DNA of 64,000 nucleotides from contig NZ_JMDW01000007.1 of the NCBI RefSeq assembly GCF_000691525.1, positions 112,502 to 176,501 on the forward strand, read 5' to 3'. Below the pieces are notes generated by a model. That model was not told where the DNA came from and ran no database searches. It worked only from the letters and a program-made list of their open reading frames with translations. The translations under genes and the position numbers were made by a program. The stretch comes from Mycolicibacterium neoaurum ATCC 25795 (lineage in GTDB: Bacteria; Actinomycetota; Actinomycetes; Mycobacteriales; Mycobacteriaceae). Positions 15,231 through 23,137 of the stretch are shown piece by piece. The number at the start of each line of letters is the position of its first letter. Position 1 is the stretch's first letter.

Positions 15231-16442
15231 ATGACCACTGCGAAATCGAAGGACGACAACTTGGTACGTGATCTGAGACACACCAACGGGATTCGGTCAG
15301 ATCGAACGGTGCGCCGCAGAACACTCCTCAAGGTTCCGTTGCTCGCGGCACCTGCGGCCGCGGCCCTGTCGGCGACGCCCACCGCCTCGGCGGCAATGGC
15401 GGGCCGATGGTCGACCGATCGTGCGCACCGGTGGTTTCGCGCACAGGGTTGGTTGGTCGGCGCCAACTACATCACCTCGAATGCCATCAACCAGCTGGAG
15501 ATGTTCCAGGCAAAGACCTTCGATCCGGCGCGCATCGACAACGAGCTGCGGATGGCCCGCTCGATCGGATTGAACACGGTGCGGGTATTCCTGCACGATC
15601 AGCTGTGGACGCAGGATCGGGTCGGATTTCACCGTCGCCTCGGTCAATTCGTCGATATCGCCGCAAAGCACAGAATTCGGCCGCTGTTGGTTCTTTTCGA
15701 TTCGTGTTGGGATCCGCTGCCGCGCAGCGGGACGCAACGCGCCCCCGTCCGCGGGGTGCACAACTCCGGTTGGGTGCAGAGCCCCGGTGCTGAACGCCTC
15801 GACGACCGGCGCTACCGGCAGGTTTTGCAGGAGTACGTCATCCGAGTGATCAGCCAGTTCCGCAACGACGATCGGGTGCTGGGCTGGGATCTGTGGAATG
15901 AGCCGGACAATCCCGCCGCGGTCTATGCGAAGACCGAACGCAAGGACAAGCCGGAACTGGTGGCCGAGCTGCTGCCGCAGGTGTTTCGCTGGGCCCGCAC
16001 GGTGGATCCGGTCCAACCGCTGACCACCGGCGTCTGGGAAGGCGAATGGCGTGACGCCGCCCGGCGTAGCGAAATGGCGTCCATTCAACTCGATCTCGCC
16101 GATGTGCTGAGTTTCCACAGTTATGACAACCCTGCCGGCTTCGAGAGGCGAATCGAGGAACTCCAGCCATGGGGCAGACCGATGATGTGTACCGAATACC
16201 TTGCGCGCACCGAAGGCAGCACCATCGAGGGCGTGCTGCCGGTGGCGAAGCGGCGCCACGTCGGCGCATACACCTGGGGGCTGGTGGCGGGTAAGACGCA
16301 GACCTACCTGCCCTGGGACTCCTGGGACAAACCCTATCTCGACCCACCACGGGAGTGGTTCCACGATCTGATATTCGACGTCGGTCGGCCATACCGACCG
16401 CGGGAGATCGACACGCTGCGCAGCCTCACCGGATCTCCGTGA
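15231..16442 (+). CDS. Tat-exported glycoside hydrolase, clan GH-A (GH5-like)
   Basis: A 403-aa protein with a twin-arginine-type signal (RTVRRRTLLKVPLLAAPAAA) ending near the Ala-rich TASAA site, so it is probably exported. The rest is a TIM-barrel of the GH5/mannanase type: SIGLNTVRVFLHDQLW, then WDLWNEPDNP with the acid/base Glu after beta-4, LSFHSYDNP, and MCTEYLAR with the nucleophile Glu after beta-7. Both catalytic residues are present. The ATG at 15231 follows GGGGATC; a TTG at 15183 lies in the terminator region and is unlikely. The polysaccharide substrate is unknown. Confidence 0.87.
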   Translation: MTTAKSKDDNLVRDLRHTNGIRSDRTVRRRTLLKVPLLAAPAAAALSATPTASAAMAGRWSTDRAHRWFRAQGWLVGANYITSNAINQLEMFQAKTFDPARIDNELRMARSIGLNTVRVFLHDQLWTQDRVGFHRRLGQFVDIAAKHRIRPLLVLFDSCWDPLPRSGTQRAPVRGVHNSGWVQSPGAERLDDRRYRQVLQEYVIRVISQFRNDDRVLGWDLWNEPDNPAAVYAKTERKDKPELVAELLPQVFRWARTVDPVQPLTTGVWEGEWRDAARRSEMASIQLDLADVLSFHSYDNPAGFERRIEELQPWGRPMMCTEYLARTEGSTIEGVLPVAKRRHVGAYTWGLVAGKTQTYLPWDSWDKPYLDPPREWFHDLIFDVGRPYRPREIDTLRSLTGSP

Positions 16443-16452
16443 GCTCCGGCGG

Positions 16453-18960
16453 CTAGTCCGTCCCCACGCTGATCAGGCGGACCACCGCTGCACCCTCCTC
16501 GTCGGACGCAGCCAGGTCGATCTCGGCAATGATCGCCCAATCATGTTCGCGTGCAGGATCGTCGATGATCTGGCGCACCTCCCATCGGCCGGGTTGGCGA
16601 TCGATGATCACCATGGCGGGTCCGCGTGCGTCCGGACCGATGCCGATATCGTCGTGTTCGTCGAAGTAGTCCGCGCCGGCCTCCGCCCAACGCTGGGCGT
16701 TCCATCCGGAGCCGGAATCGAGTTCACCCAGTTCGGTCCAGTTCCGCCGCGCGAAAAGCTCCACCCGGCGGAAGAGGGCATTGCGCACCATGGCGGTGAA
16801 GGCGCGGTCGTTGCCGGTCAGCGGCCGCGGCCGCGCCGGTACCGCCACCGGGACGTCATGGGGTAGTTCGGGGCTGGTCAGCTGCTCCCACTCGTCCAGG
16901 AGGCTCGAATCGACCTGGCGGACAAGCTCACCGAGCCACTCGACGATATCGTTGACCTCTTCGGTGCGCGCCGCCGTCGGCACTCCCGAGCGCAGCGCCT
17001 TGAACGCATCCGACAGGTAACGCAACACCGCACCCTCGGAACGGGTGAGCCCGTACTGGCTGACGTACTCCCGGAACGTCATGGCCTTTTCCCACATCTC
17101 GCGGACCACGGACTTGGGCGACAGCGCCCCGTCGGCGGCCCATGGATTGGTCTGCAGATACACCGCGAAGGTGTGCTCCAACAAGTCGGCCAGCGGCTTC
17201 GGATAGCTGATCTCATCGAGCAGTTCGATACGCTCGTCGTACTCGATGCCCTCGGCCTTCATGGCCGCGACCGCCTCGCCCCTGGCCTTCTTCAGCTGTG
17301 CGGCCAGGATCTGGCGAGGATCCTCCAGTGTCGCCTCGATCACCGAAACCACATCCAGGGCATAGGTTTCGGCCTTTGCGTCCAATACGCCCACCGCGGC
17401 GAGAGCGAAGGTGGACAGCGGCTGGTTCAGTGCGAAGTCGGCCGGTAGATCGACTGTCAGCCGGTAGCGTCGTCCGTCGGGCTCCGGGGTGTCGAGACGC
17501 TGCACGATACCGGCCTGTAGCAGGGAACGGGCGATGCCCAGCGTCTCGCGGATCAGTTTGAGCTGCCGCTTGCGCGGTTCGTGATTGTCGGTCAGCAACC
17601 GGCGCATCGCGGTGAATGGATCACCGGGCCGGTCGACGATATCCAGCACCATGGCCGTCGAGACCCGCATGCTGCTGGTGAGCGCCTCGGGGCTGGCCTC
17701 GACGAGTCGGGTCATGGTTTTCTCGCTCCATGGCACCATCCCCTCGGGAACCTTGCGCCGCACCAGCTTTCGTCGCTTCTTGGGATCATCGGCGACCTTG
17801 GCGAACTGCTTCAGGTTCTCCACCTCGTGCTCGGGCGCCTGCACGACCACATTGCCGACGGTGTCGAATCCGGCGCGTCCGGCGCGACCTGCGATCTGGT
17901 GGAACTCGCGGGCGTTGAGCAACCGGGTCCGGGTGCCGTCGTATTTCGACAGTGCCGAGAACACCACGGTGCGGATGGGCACATTGATCCCGACACCGAG
18001 GGTGTCGGTGCCGCAGATCACCTTCAACAGACCCGCCTGGGCGAGTTGTTCGACCAGCCGTCGGTATTTCGGCAACATGCCTGCGTGATGGACGCCGATA
18101 CCGTGGCGCACCAGCCGCGATAGTGTCGACCCGAACGACGTGGAGAACCGGAAGGCGCCGATGTGTTCGGCGATGGCGGCCTTCTCCTGCTTGCTGGATA
18201 CATTGACGCTCATCAGTGCCTGCGCCCGTTCCAGCGCCGAGGCTTGGGTGAAGTGCACCACGTAGATCGGTGACTGCCGGGTGTCCAGCAGCTCGCCGAT
18301 CGTCTCGTGCATCGGCGTGGTGGCGTAGGAGTAGAACAGCGGCACCGGACGCTCGGCGCCGGTGACGAGCGCGGTGGGTCGACCGGTGCGGCGGGTGAGG
18401 TCCTCGCGCAGGAACGTGACATCGCCGAGGGTGGCCGACATGAGCAGGAACTGGGCCCTCGGCAATTCCAGGAGCGGGACCTGCCAGGCCCAGCCGCGGT
18501 CGGGGTCACCGTAGAAATGGAACTCGTCCATCACCACCAGACCGATATCGGCAGCGGCGCCCTCCCGCAGGGCGACATTGGCCAGGATCTCCGCGGTGCA
18601 GGCGATGATCGGGGCATCGGCGTTGACCGCCGCGTCCCCGGTCAGCATGCCGACATTGTCTGCCCCGAACACCTCGCACAGGGCGAAGAACTTCTCACTG
18701 ACCAGGGCCTTGATCGGGGCGGTGTAGAAACTGACCCGGTCGCCGGCCAACGCGGCGTAGATGGCACCGGTGGCCACCAATGACTTACCCGATCCGGTCG
18801 GCGTCGCCAACACCACGTTGCTCCCGGAGACCAGCTCGATCAGCGCCTCCTCCTGCGCTGGATAGAGCTGGGTGCCGTTGGCCGCCGCCCACTCGCCGAA
18901 AGCGGTGAACAGTGCGTCTGGGTCGGCATCCGGGTCGGGCGAAAGGGGAGGTGTAGTCAT
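16453..18960 (-). CDS. SKI2-like DEAD/DEAH-box helicase with DUF3516-type C-terminus
   Basis: An 835-aa ATP-dependent helicase. Motif I ATPTGSGKS, motif Ia APIKALVSEKF, motif II VVMDEFHFY (DExH), motif III LLMSATLGD, motif IV region VHHAGMLPKYRRLVEQLAQA, motif V CGTDTLGVGINVPIRTV and motif VI QIAGRAGRAG are all present. The C-terminal 450 residues are a helical region of the DUF3516 kind rather than the usual Ski2 arch. A role in RNA turnover is likely, by analogy with SKI2/HelY helicases. The start at 18960 (MTTPPLSPD) is chosen over a TTG/GTG 30 nt upstream. The gene is convergent with the glycoside hydrolase, 10 nt apart. Confidence 0.88.
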   Translation of the reverse strand: MTTPPLSPDPDADPDALFTAFGEWAAANGTQLYPAQEEALIELVSGSNVVLATPTGSGKSLVATGAIYAALAGDRVSFYTAPIKALVSEKFFALCEVFGADNVGMLTGDAAVNADAPIIACTAEILANVALREGAAADIGLVVMDEFHFYGDPDRGWAWQVPLLELPRAQFLLMSATLGDVTFLREDLTRRTGRPTALVTGAERPVPLFYSYATTPMHETIGELLDTRQSPIYVVHFTQASALERAQALMSVNVSSKQEKAAIAEHIGAFRFSTSFGSTLSRLVRHGIGVHHAGMLPKYRRLVEQLAQAGLLKVICGTDTLGVGINVPIRTVVFSALSKYDGTRTRLLNAREFHQIAGRAGRAGFDTVGNVVVQAPEHEVENLKQFAKVADDPKKRRKLVRRKVPEGMVPWSEKTMTRLVEASPEALTSSMRVSTAMVLDIVDRPGDPFTAMRRLLTDNHEPRKRQLKLIRETLGIARSLLQAGIVQRLDTPEPDGRRYRLTVDLPADFALNQPLSTFALAAVGVLDAKAETYALDVVSVIEATLEDPRQILAAQLKKARGEAVAAMKAEGIEYDERIELLDEISYPKPLADLLEHTFAVYLQTNPWAADGALSPKSVVREMWEKAMTFREYVSQYGLTRSEGAVLRYLSDAFKALRSGVPTAARTEEVNDIVEWLGELVRQVDSSLLDEWEQLTSPELPHDVPVAVPARPRPLTGNDRAFTAMVRNALFRRVELFARRNWTELGELDSGSGWNAQRWAEAGADYFDEHDDIGIGPDARGPAMVIIDRQPGRWEVRQIIDDPAREHDWAIIAEIDLAASDEEGAAVVRLISVGTD

Positions 18961-19017
18961 GTCGACCACCAGCCTGCCGGACGGGGCCACGACGGCGGGG
19001 CTGGGGGTTGTTCCGGT

Positions 19018-19698
19018 TCAGGTGGGCAGGCGCATCGTCTGGCTGTCACCGGGCCAGGTCAGCGCGCTGTCGGCGATCAACAACAACTCATCGCCCGCGG
19101 CGAACACGTCGTCGGGCCGGGGTACCAGCACGGTGCCGGCGCGCACCAGTGTCACGAGTGCGGTGTTGGCCGGCAGATCGAACTGGTCGACTCGACGTCC
19201 GACCAGCGGATCGAGCTGGGGCAGTGTGATTTTCGTCAGCGCCGCGCGGCCCTCGCGCAGGCCCATCAGGCGGACGAGGTGTCCCACGTCGATGGCGCCC
19301 TCGACGGCGGCGACCAGGGCGCCGGGCGTCGATACCGCGACATCGACACCCCATGCGGGACCGAAGAGCCACTGATTGTCGACATCGTTGATCCTGGCCA
19401 CCACCCGGGGCACGCCGAACTCCGTCTTGGTCAGCAATCCGATGACGAGGTTGGCCTTGTCGTCACCGGTCGCGGCGATCACCACATCGCAGGAGTGGAC
19501 ACCGGCCTCCTCCAGCGTGGACAGCTCACAGGAGTCCCCGAGCAGCCAGTCCGCGGCAGGCACCGAATCCGGTTCGAATCGGCGTCGCTCCCGTTCGATC
19601 AACAGCACCTTGTGGCCGTAACCGGCGAGCTCGCCCGCCACGGATCTGCCGACGTTGCCCGCGCCGGCCACCCCGATCCGCATCTTGCGCACTGCCAC
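19018..19698 (-). CDS. TrkA-family potassium uptake/channel regulatory protein
   Basis: A 226-aa cytoplasmic RCK protein. Residues 5-120 are TrkA-N: RIGVAGAGNVGRSVAGELAG (NAD(H)-binding GxGxxG), VLLIERERR, VVIAATGDDKANLV. Residues about 145-220 are TrkA-C (LPANTALVTLVRAGTVLVPR, FAAGDELLLIADS). It would gate a K+ transporter in response to nucleotide. No TrkH/Ktr channel subunit is beside it; instead a K+/H+ antiporter with its own TrkA-C domain is divergently transcribed 41 bp away. The start codon is GTG at 19698; an ATG at 19683 is the alternative. Confidence 0.88.
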   Translation of the reverse strand: MAVRKMRIGVAGAGNVGRSVAGELAGYGHKVLLIERERRRFEPDSVPAADWLLGDSCELSTLEEAGVHSCDVVIAATGDDKANLVIGLLTKTEFGVPRVVARINDVDNQWLFGPAWGVDVAVSTPGALVAAVEGAIDVGHLVRLMGLREGRAALTKITLPQLDPLVGRRVDQFDLPANTALVTLVRAGTVLVPRPDDVFAAGDELLLIADSALTWPGDSQTMRLPT

Positions 19699-19711
19699 CC
19701 CGCTAGTTTGA

Positions 19712-19725
19712 CTTATCGCGGTAAG
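19712..19725. promoter_or_regulatory. Near-palindrome in the divergent trkA / antiporter promoter
   Basis: CTTATCGCGGTAAG pairs 12 of 14 positions with its own reverse complement and lies in the middle of the 41-bp gap between the two K+ genes. A single bound regulator could control both. Confidence 0.45.
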
Positions 19726-19739
19726 GGGGCGGGGGTGAA

Positions 19740-21233
19740 ATGACGCTGCACGAGCTGTACCTGGCGCTGCTCATCGGCGGTCTGGTGCTGCTGGCCAGCA
19801 TCGTCGGCACCCGGGTGGCCACCCGGGTCGGTTTCCCGGCCCTGCTGTTCTTCCTGCTGGTGGGCGTGGTACTCGGCGAGGACGGGCTCGGCCTGGAGTT
19901 CGACAGCGTCGAAGCCGCGCGCAATATCTGCACCGCGGCCTTGGCGGTCATCCTGGTCGAGGGCGGCTTGACCACCCGATTCGCCGATATCCGAAAGGTG
20001 TTGGCACCCGCCGCAGCGCTGGCCACGGTCGGGGTTGTCGTCAGCACCGCGCTCACGGCGGCCGGAGCCCACTTCCTGCTCGGCTTCGATTGGCAGCTGG
20101 CACTGCTGCTCGGGGCGATCGTGTCCTCCACCGATGCGGCCGCGGTGTTCTCGGTACTGCGGGTGCTACCGCTGCCCCGCAGGCTGGCCGGGCTGCTGGA
20201 GGCCGAGTCCGGATTCAACGACGCCCCCGCGGTCATCCTGGTGCTGATGTTCAGCGTCGTGCCGTTCGTTTTCGAACCGGGCGGCACCCTGTGGGAGATC
20301 GTCTTCGAACTTGTCGCGGGCGCGGCGATCGGGCTCGCCACCGGCTTCGTCGGCGCGGTGACACTGCGCCGGATGGCGTTGCCGGCGTCCGGGCTGTACC
20401 CGATCGCCACCTTCGGATTGGGTGTGGTGGCCTTCGCCGCCGCAGGCAGCGTGCACGCCAGCGGTTTCCTGGCCGCCTACCTGGCCGCGGTCGTGCTGGC
20501 CAATTCCGGGCTCCCGCACCGGTCGACGACGAGGTCCTTCGCCGAGGGTCTTGGCTGGCTGGCCCAGATCGGGTTGTTCGTACTGCTGGGTCTGCTGGTC
20601 GACCCCAGCGAGTTGGGCCGGGACCTGCTGCCGGCGATCGTGACCGGTCTGATCCTGCTGTTGGTGGCCCGCCCGGTCTCGGTGGCGGCGTCACTGGTGG
20701 GCTTCGGAATCCCGCTGCGCGAGCAGCTCTTCCTGTCCTGGGCGGGGTTGCGCGGCGCGGTGCCGATCGTCCTGGCGACCTTCCCGATCGTCGCCGGCGT
20801 CTCCGGCAGCTCGCGGCTGCTGAACATCGTGTTCGTCCTGGTGGTGATCTTCACCCTGATCCAGGCGCCCAGCCTGCACCTGGTCGCTCGGCTGCTGGGG
20901 CTCACCGATTCCGGCGCCACCCGCGAGATCCAGGTCGAGGCGGCGCCGCTGGACGTTCTGGATGCGGAGCTGTTGACGATGACGGTGCAGTCACCGTCAC
21001 GTCTGCACAATGTCAGCATTCTTGAGCTGCGGTTGCCCGATCCGGCCGTGATCACCCTGATCATCAGGGACGGCAACACCTTTGTCCCACTTCCGGACAC
21101 CCGCATCGCCACGGGTGACGAACTGCTGATCGTCACCACCGCAAGGATGCGGGCCGCCGCCGAGGCCCGGCTGCGCGCCGTCTCCCGCCGGGGCAAGCTG
21201 GCCCACTGGTTCGACGAGTACGGCGAGCAGTAG
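19740..21233 (+). CDS. cvrA: K+/H+ antiporter (CvrA/NhaP2-type) with TrkA-C domain
   Basis: A 497-aa CPA1 antiporter. Residues 1-385 hold about 12 membrane helices, with the ion-site Asp pair region GAIVSSTDAAAVFSVLR and ESGFNDAPAVILVL, and the conserved SWAGLRGAVPIVLA near residue 335. Residues about 415-490 form a cytosolic RCK_C/TrkA-C domain (VSILELRLPDPAVITLIIRD, ATGDELLIVTTA), the regulatory ligand-binding module. It exchanges cytosolic K+ (or Na+) for H+. Divergent from a TrkA-type protein with a shared 41-bp promoter region. A G-rich ribosome-binding region (AAGGGGGCGGGGG) precedes the ATG. Confidence 0.9.
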   Translation: MTLHELYLALLIGGLVLLASIVGTRVATRVGFPALLFFLLVGVVLGEDGLGLEFDSVEAARNICTAALAVILVEGGLTTRFADIRKVLAPAAALATVGVVVSTALTAAGAHFLLGFDWQLALLLGAIVSSTDAAAVFSVLRVLPLPRRLAGLLEAESGFNDAPAVILVLMFSVVPFVFEPGGTLWEIVFELVAGAAIGLATGFVGAVTLRRMALPASGLYPIATFGLGVVAFAAAGSVHASGFLAAYLAAVVLANSGLPHRSTTRSFAEGLGWLAQIGLFVLLGLLVDPSELGRDLLPAIVTGLILLLVARPVSVAASLVGFGIPLREQLFLSWAGLRGAVPIVLATFPIVAGVSGSSRLLNIVFVLVVIFTLIQAPSLHLVARLLGLTDSGATREIQVEAAPLDVLDAELLTMTVQSPSRLHNVSILELRLPDPAVITLIIRDGNTFVPLPDTRIATGDELLIVTTARMRAAAEARLRAVSRRGKLAHWFDEYGEQ

Positions 21234-21337
21234 CGGACCGCCGGACCCGGGTGACCACCGGCTGTTGGCCGTCAATTACGTCCACCGACGGCGCGTCGGG
21301 TGGCCGAAACACACCCGTGCATGGTCAGCTGGAGTCG

Positions 21338-21940
21338 ATGTCCGCCACGCCCGCTATCCGACTGTCCGCCGCCGCCGCCGCGGTGGCCGGTGCCGCGCTG
21401 CTGGTGTTCTCCGGTCCGGCCGGCGCGGCCCCCGAATCCGACGACCAGGGTTACCTCGGTTCGTTCGCCCGCTGCGCGTCCCCCGACACCGCGGTGATCT
21501 TCGGGGCCACCGAGACCTCCCGGGTGGCCATCTGCGCAGAGCCCGACGGTGGCTTCGAATACCGCGGCGTCCGGGTGCGCGACGGTGCCCGACTGGTGCT
21601 CTCGGCCACCCGCTCCGGCACCGGATACGTGGCCTTCAACGAGGGACAGTCCTACACCGTGACGCCGGAATCGTTGGTGTTCAGCATCGGCGACGATGTC
21701 ATCCGGGCAGAGCCACTGACCGACGTGCACGAACCCGGCACCTCGGGAAGCTCGTCTTCCACGTCCACGACATCCACGTCGACATCGTCCGCCCCGACGT
21801 CCTCCACATCGACGTCGTCGGCCCCCACCACCACGGCGACCACCCGGCCTACGACGACGGTCACGGTGACCACCCCGCTGCCGCCGCCGGGACCCGCAGA
21901 GGTCGGCGGACAGCTAGGTGAGATTTTCGGCGGGTCGTGA
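21338..21940 (+). CDS. Secreted Ser/Thr-rich hypothetical protein
   Basis: A 200-aa protein with a Sec signal peptide (IRLSAAAAAVAGAALLVFSG, cut after AGAA). The mature part has a compact domain with two Cys (FARCASPDT, AICAEPDGG; residues about 45-125), then a low-complexity Ser/Thr linker (SSTSTTSTSTSSAPTSSTST) and a Pro-rich end. The linker resembles wall-spanning or glycosylated mycobacterial linkers. No family name recognised. The ATG at 21338 follows GGAG. Its last 27 bp overlap the 3' end of the convergent TetR gene. Confidence 0.75.
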   Translation: MSATPAIRLSAAAAAVAGAALLVFSGPAGAAPESDDQGYLGSFARCASPDTAVIFGATETSRVAICAEPDGGFEYRGVRVRDGARLVLSATRSGTGYVAFNEGQSYTVTPESLVFSIGDDVIRAEPLTDVHEPGTSGSSSSTSTTSTSTSSAPTSSTSTSSAPTTTATTRPTTTVTVTTPLPPPGPAEVGGQLGEIFGGS

Positions 21941-22495
21941 CGACTGCAGCATCCGCTGCGCACAGTCCAGCAGGATCCGGTGCAGGTCCGCGTCGGCGAT
22001 GTCCTGCAGGCGCGGCTCTGCCGTGCTGCCGAAGATGCCGGAGGTGATCATCCCGATGGTCACCCGGGTTTCGGCGTCATGGGTGGTACCGATCAGCAAC
22101 TCGCGCAGACTGTCGGTGATCTCCTCGAACTCACGATGCGACTGCACCAGCGTCAACACGGCCGGGTCGCCGTAGAACATCGACCCGATGCGGCGGTGCC
22201 GGACGGCGAGTTCGACGAATCCACTGATCGCGGCGTCGCGCCGGGAATCCGCCGAGGAGATCGACTCGGCGATGCGGACCAGGCGCTCCATATCGTCGAA
22301 CACCGGGCGCACCACTGCCAGCACGATGTCGTCCTTGGTCTGGAACTGGTAATAGATCGCGGCTTTCCGGACACCGAGGTGATCGGCGATCATCTGCAGC
22401 GAGGTGCCGTTGACGCCCCGCTCGGCGAAGAGGTGCAGCGCGGCCTCGATGACCCGCTCGCGCGCGAACCCGCGCTGCGACACCGGCTTGGCCAC
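21914..22495 (-). CDS. TetR-family transcriptional regulator
   Basis: A 193-aa repressor. The N-terminal HTH (VIEAALHLFAERGVNGTSLQ, MIADHLGVRKAAIYYQFQTK) is textbook TetR; the rest is the helical ligand-binding and dimer domain. The start is GTG at 22495 behind a very strong AAAGGAGGAGG site. It is divergent from mmpS-mmpL, and a palindrome TTAGCC-N4-GGCTAA lies in the shared promoter region. TetR genes beside mmpS/mmpL pairs commonly repress them, so it is probably the local regulator. Confidence 0.92.
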   Translation of the reverse strand: MAKPVSQRGFARERVIEAALHLFAERGVNGTSLQMIADHLGVRKAAIYYQFQTKDDIVLAVVRPVFDDMERLVRIAESISSADSRRDAAISGFVELAVRHRRIGSMFYGDPAVLTLVQSHREFEEITDSLRELLIGTTHDAETRVTIGMITSGIFGSTAEPRLQDIADADLHRILLDCAQRMLQSSRPAENLT

Positions 22496-22597
22496 TGGGC
22501 ACCTCCTCCTTTCCCGGACACTCTGGCATGTCGCTTCCAGCGTTGCGGCAGATGAGTAGCGCTCGTCACATTTTCTAGCCGTGCGACTTGTAGAAGC

Positions 22598-22613
22598 TTA
22601 GCCGCATGGCTAA
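22598..22613. promoter_or_regulatory. Palindromic operator candidate for TetR
   Basis: TTAGCCGCATGGCTAA has 6-bp arms around GCAT. It lies between the divergent tetR (22495) and mmpS (22673) starts. A half-site-like CTAGCCGTGCG occurs 24 bp upstream at 22574-22584. Confidence 0.55.
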
Positions 22614-22672
22614 CCTGACCGCAGTCGGACAAGGCTACTCTGACCGGCGTCCGGGCGTGGGCCCCACGCGGT

Positions 22673-23137
22673 ATGAAAGGTCACAGAGCGAATGGCATCT
22701 CAGCAGTGAACGTGCTGAAGAAGATCTGGATCCCGCTGGTGATCCTTGCGGTCGTGTTCGTCAGTACGTTCACGGTGATGCGGGTGCGGACGTTCTTCGG
22801 GACCGGTCCGGGATATGTGTCCACCGAGAACAGTGCCGCCGACGACACCGAGCCGTTCGATCCCAAGGTCGTCAAGTACGAGGTCTGGGGTGAGCCCGGC
22901 GCGACAGCCAACGTCAACTACATGGACCTGGACGCCAAGCCGGTACGCGCGGACAACGTCACGCTGCCCTGGGAGATCACGCTGAGCACCACCGCGCCGT
23001 CGGTGTTCCCGACGATCTCTGGCCAAGGTGACGGCAGCACGCTGTCGTGCCGGATCACCGTCGATGACGAGGTGAAGGACGAACGCACCGTCAACGGCGT
23101 CGGCGCGCACACCTACTGCCTGGTGAAGTCGGCATGA
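22673..23137 (+). CDS. mmpS: MmpS-family membrane protein
   Basis: A 154-aa protein with one N-terminal membrane helix ([20 protein letters not shown]) and an extracytoplasmic domain of the MmpS type ([40 protein letters not shown]), with Cys before and after for a disulfide. MmpS proteins work with MmpL transporters in export of siderophores and lipids. It overlaps mmpL by 4 nt (ATGA). The ATG at 22673 lacks a good ribosome site; a GTG at 22706 is an alternative start. Confidence 0.92.
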   Translation: MKGHRANGISAVNVLKKIWIPLVILAVVFVSTFTVMRVRTFFGTGPGYVSTENSAADDTEPFDPKVVKYEVWGEPGATANVNYMDLDAKPVRADNVTLPWEITLSTTAPSVFPTISGQGDGSTLSCRITVDDEVKDERTVNGVGAHTYCLVKSA

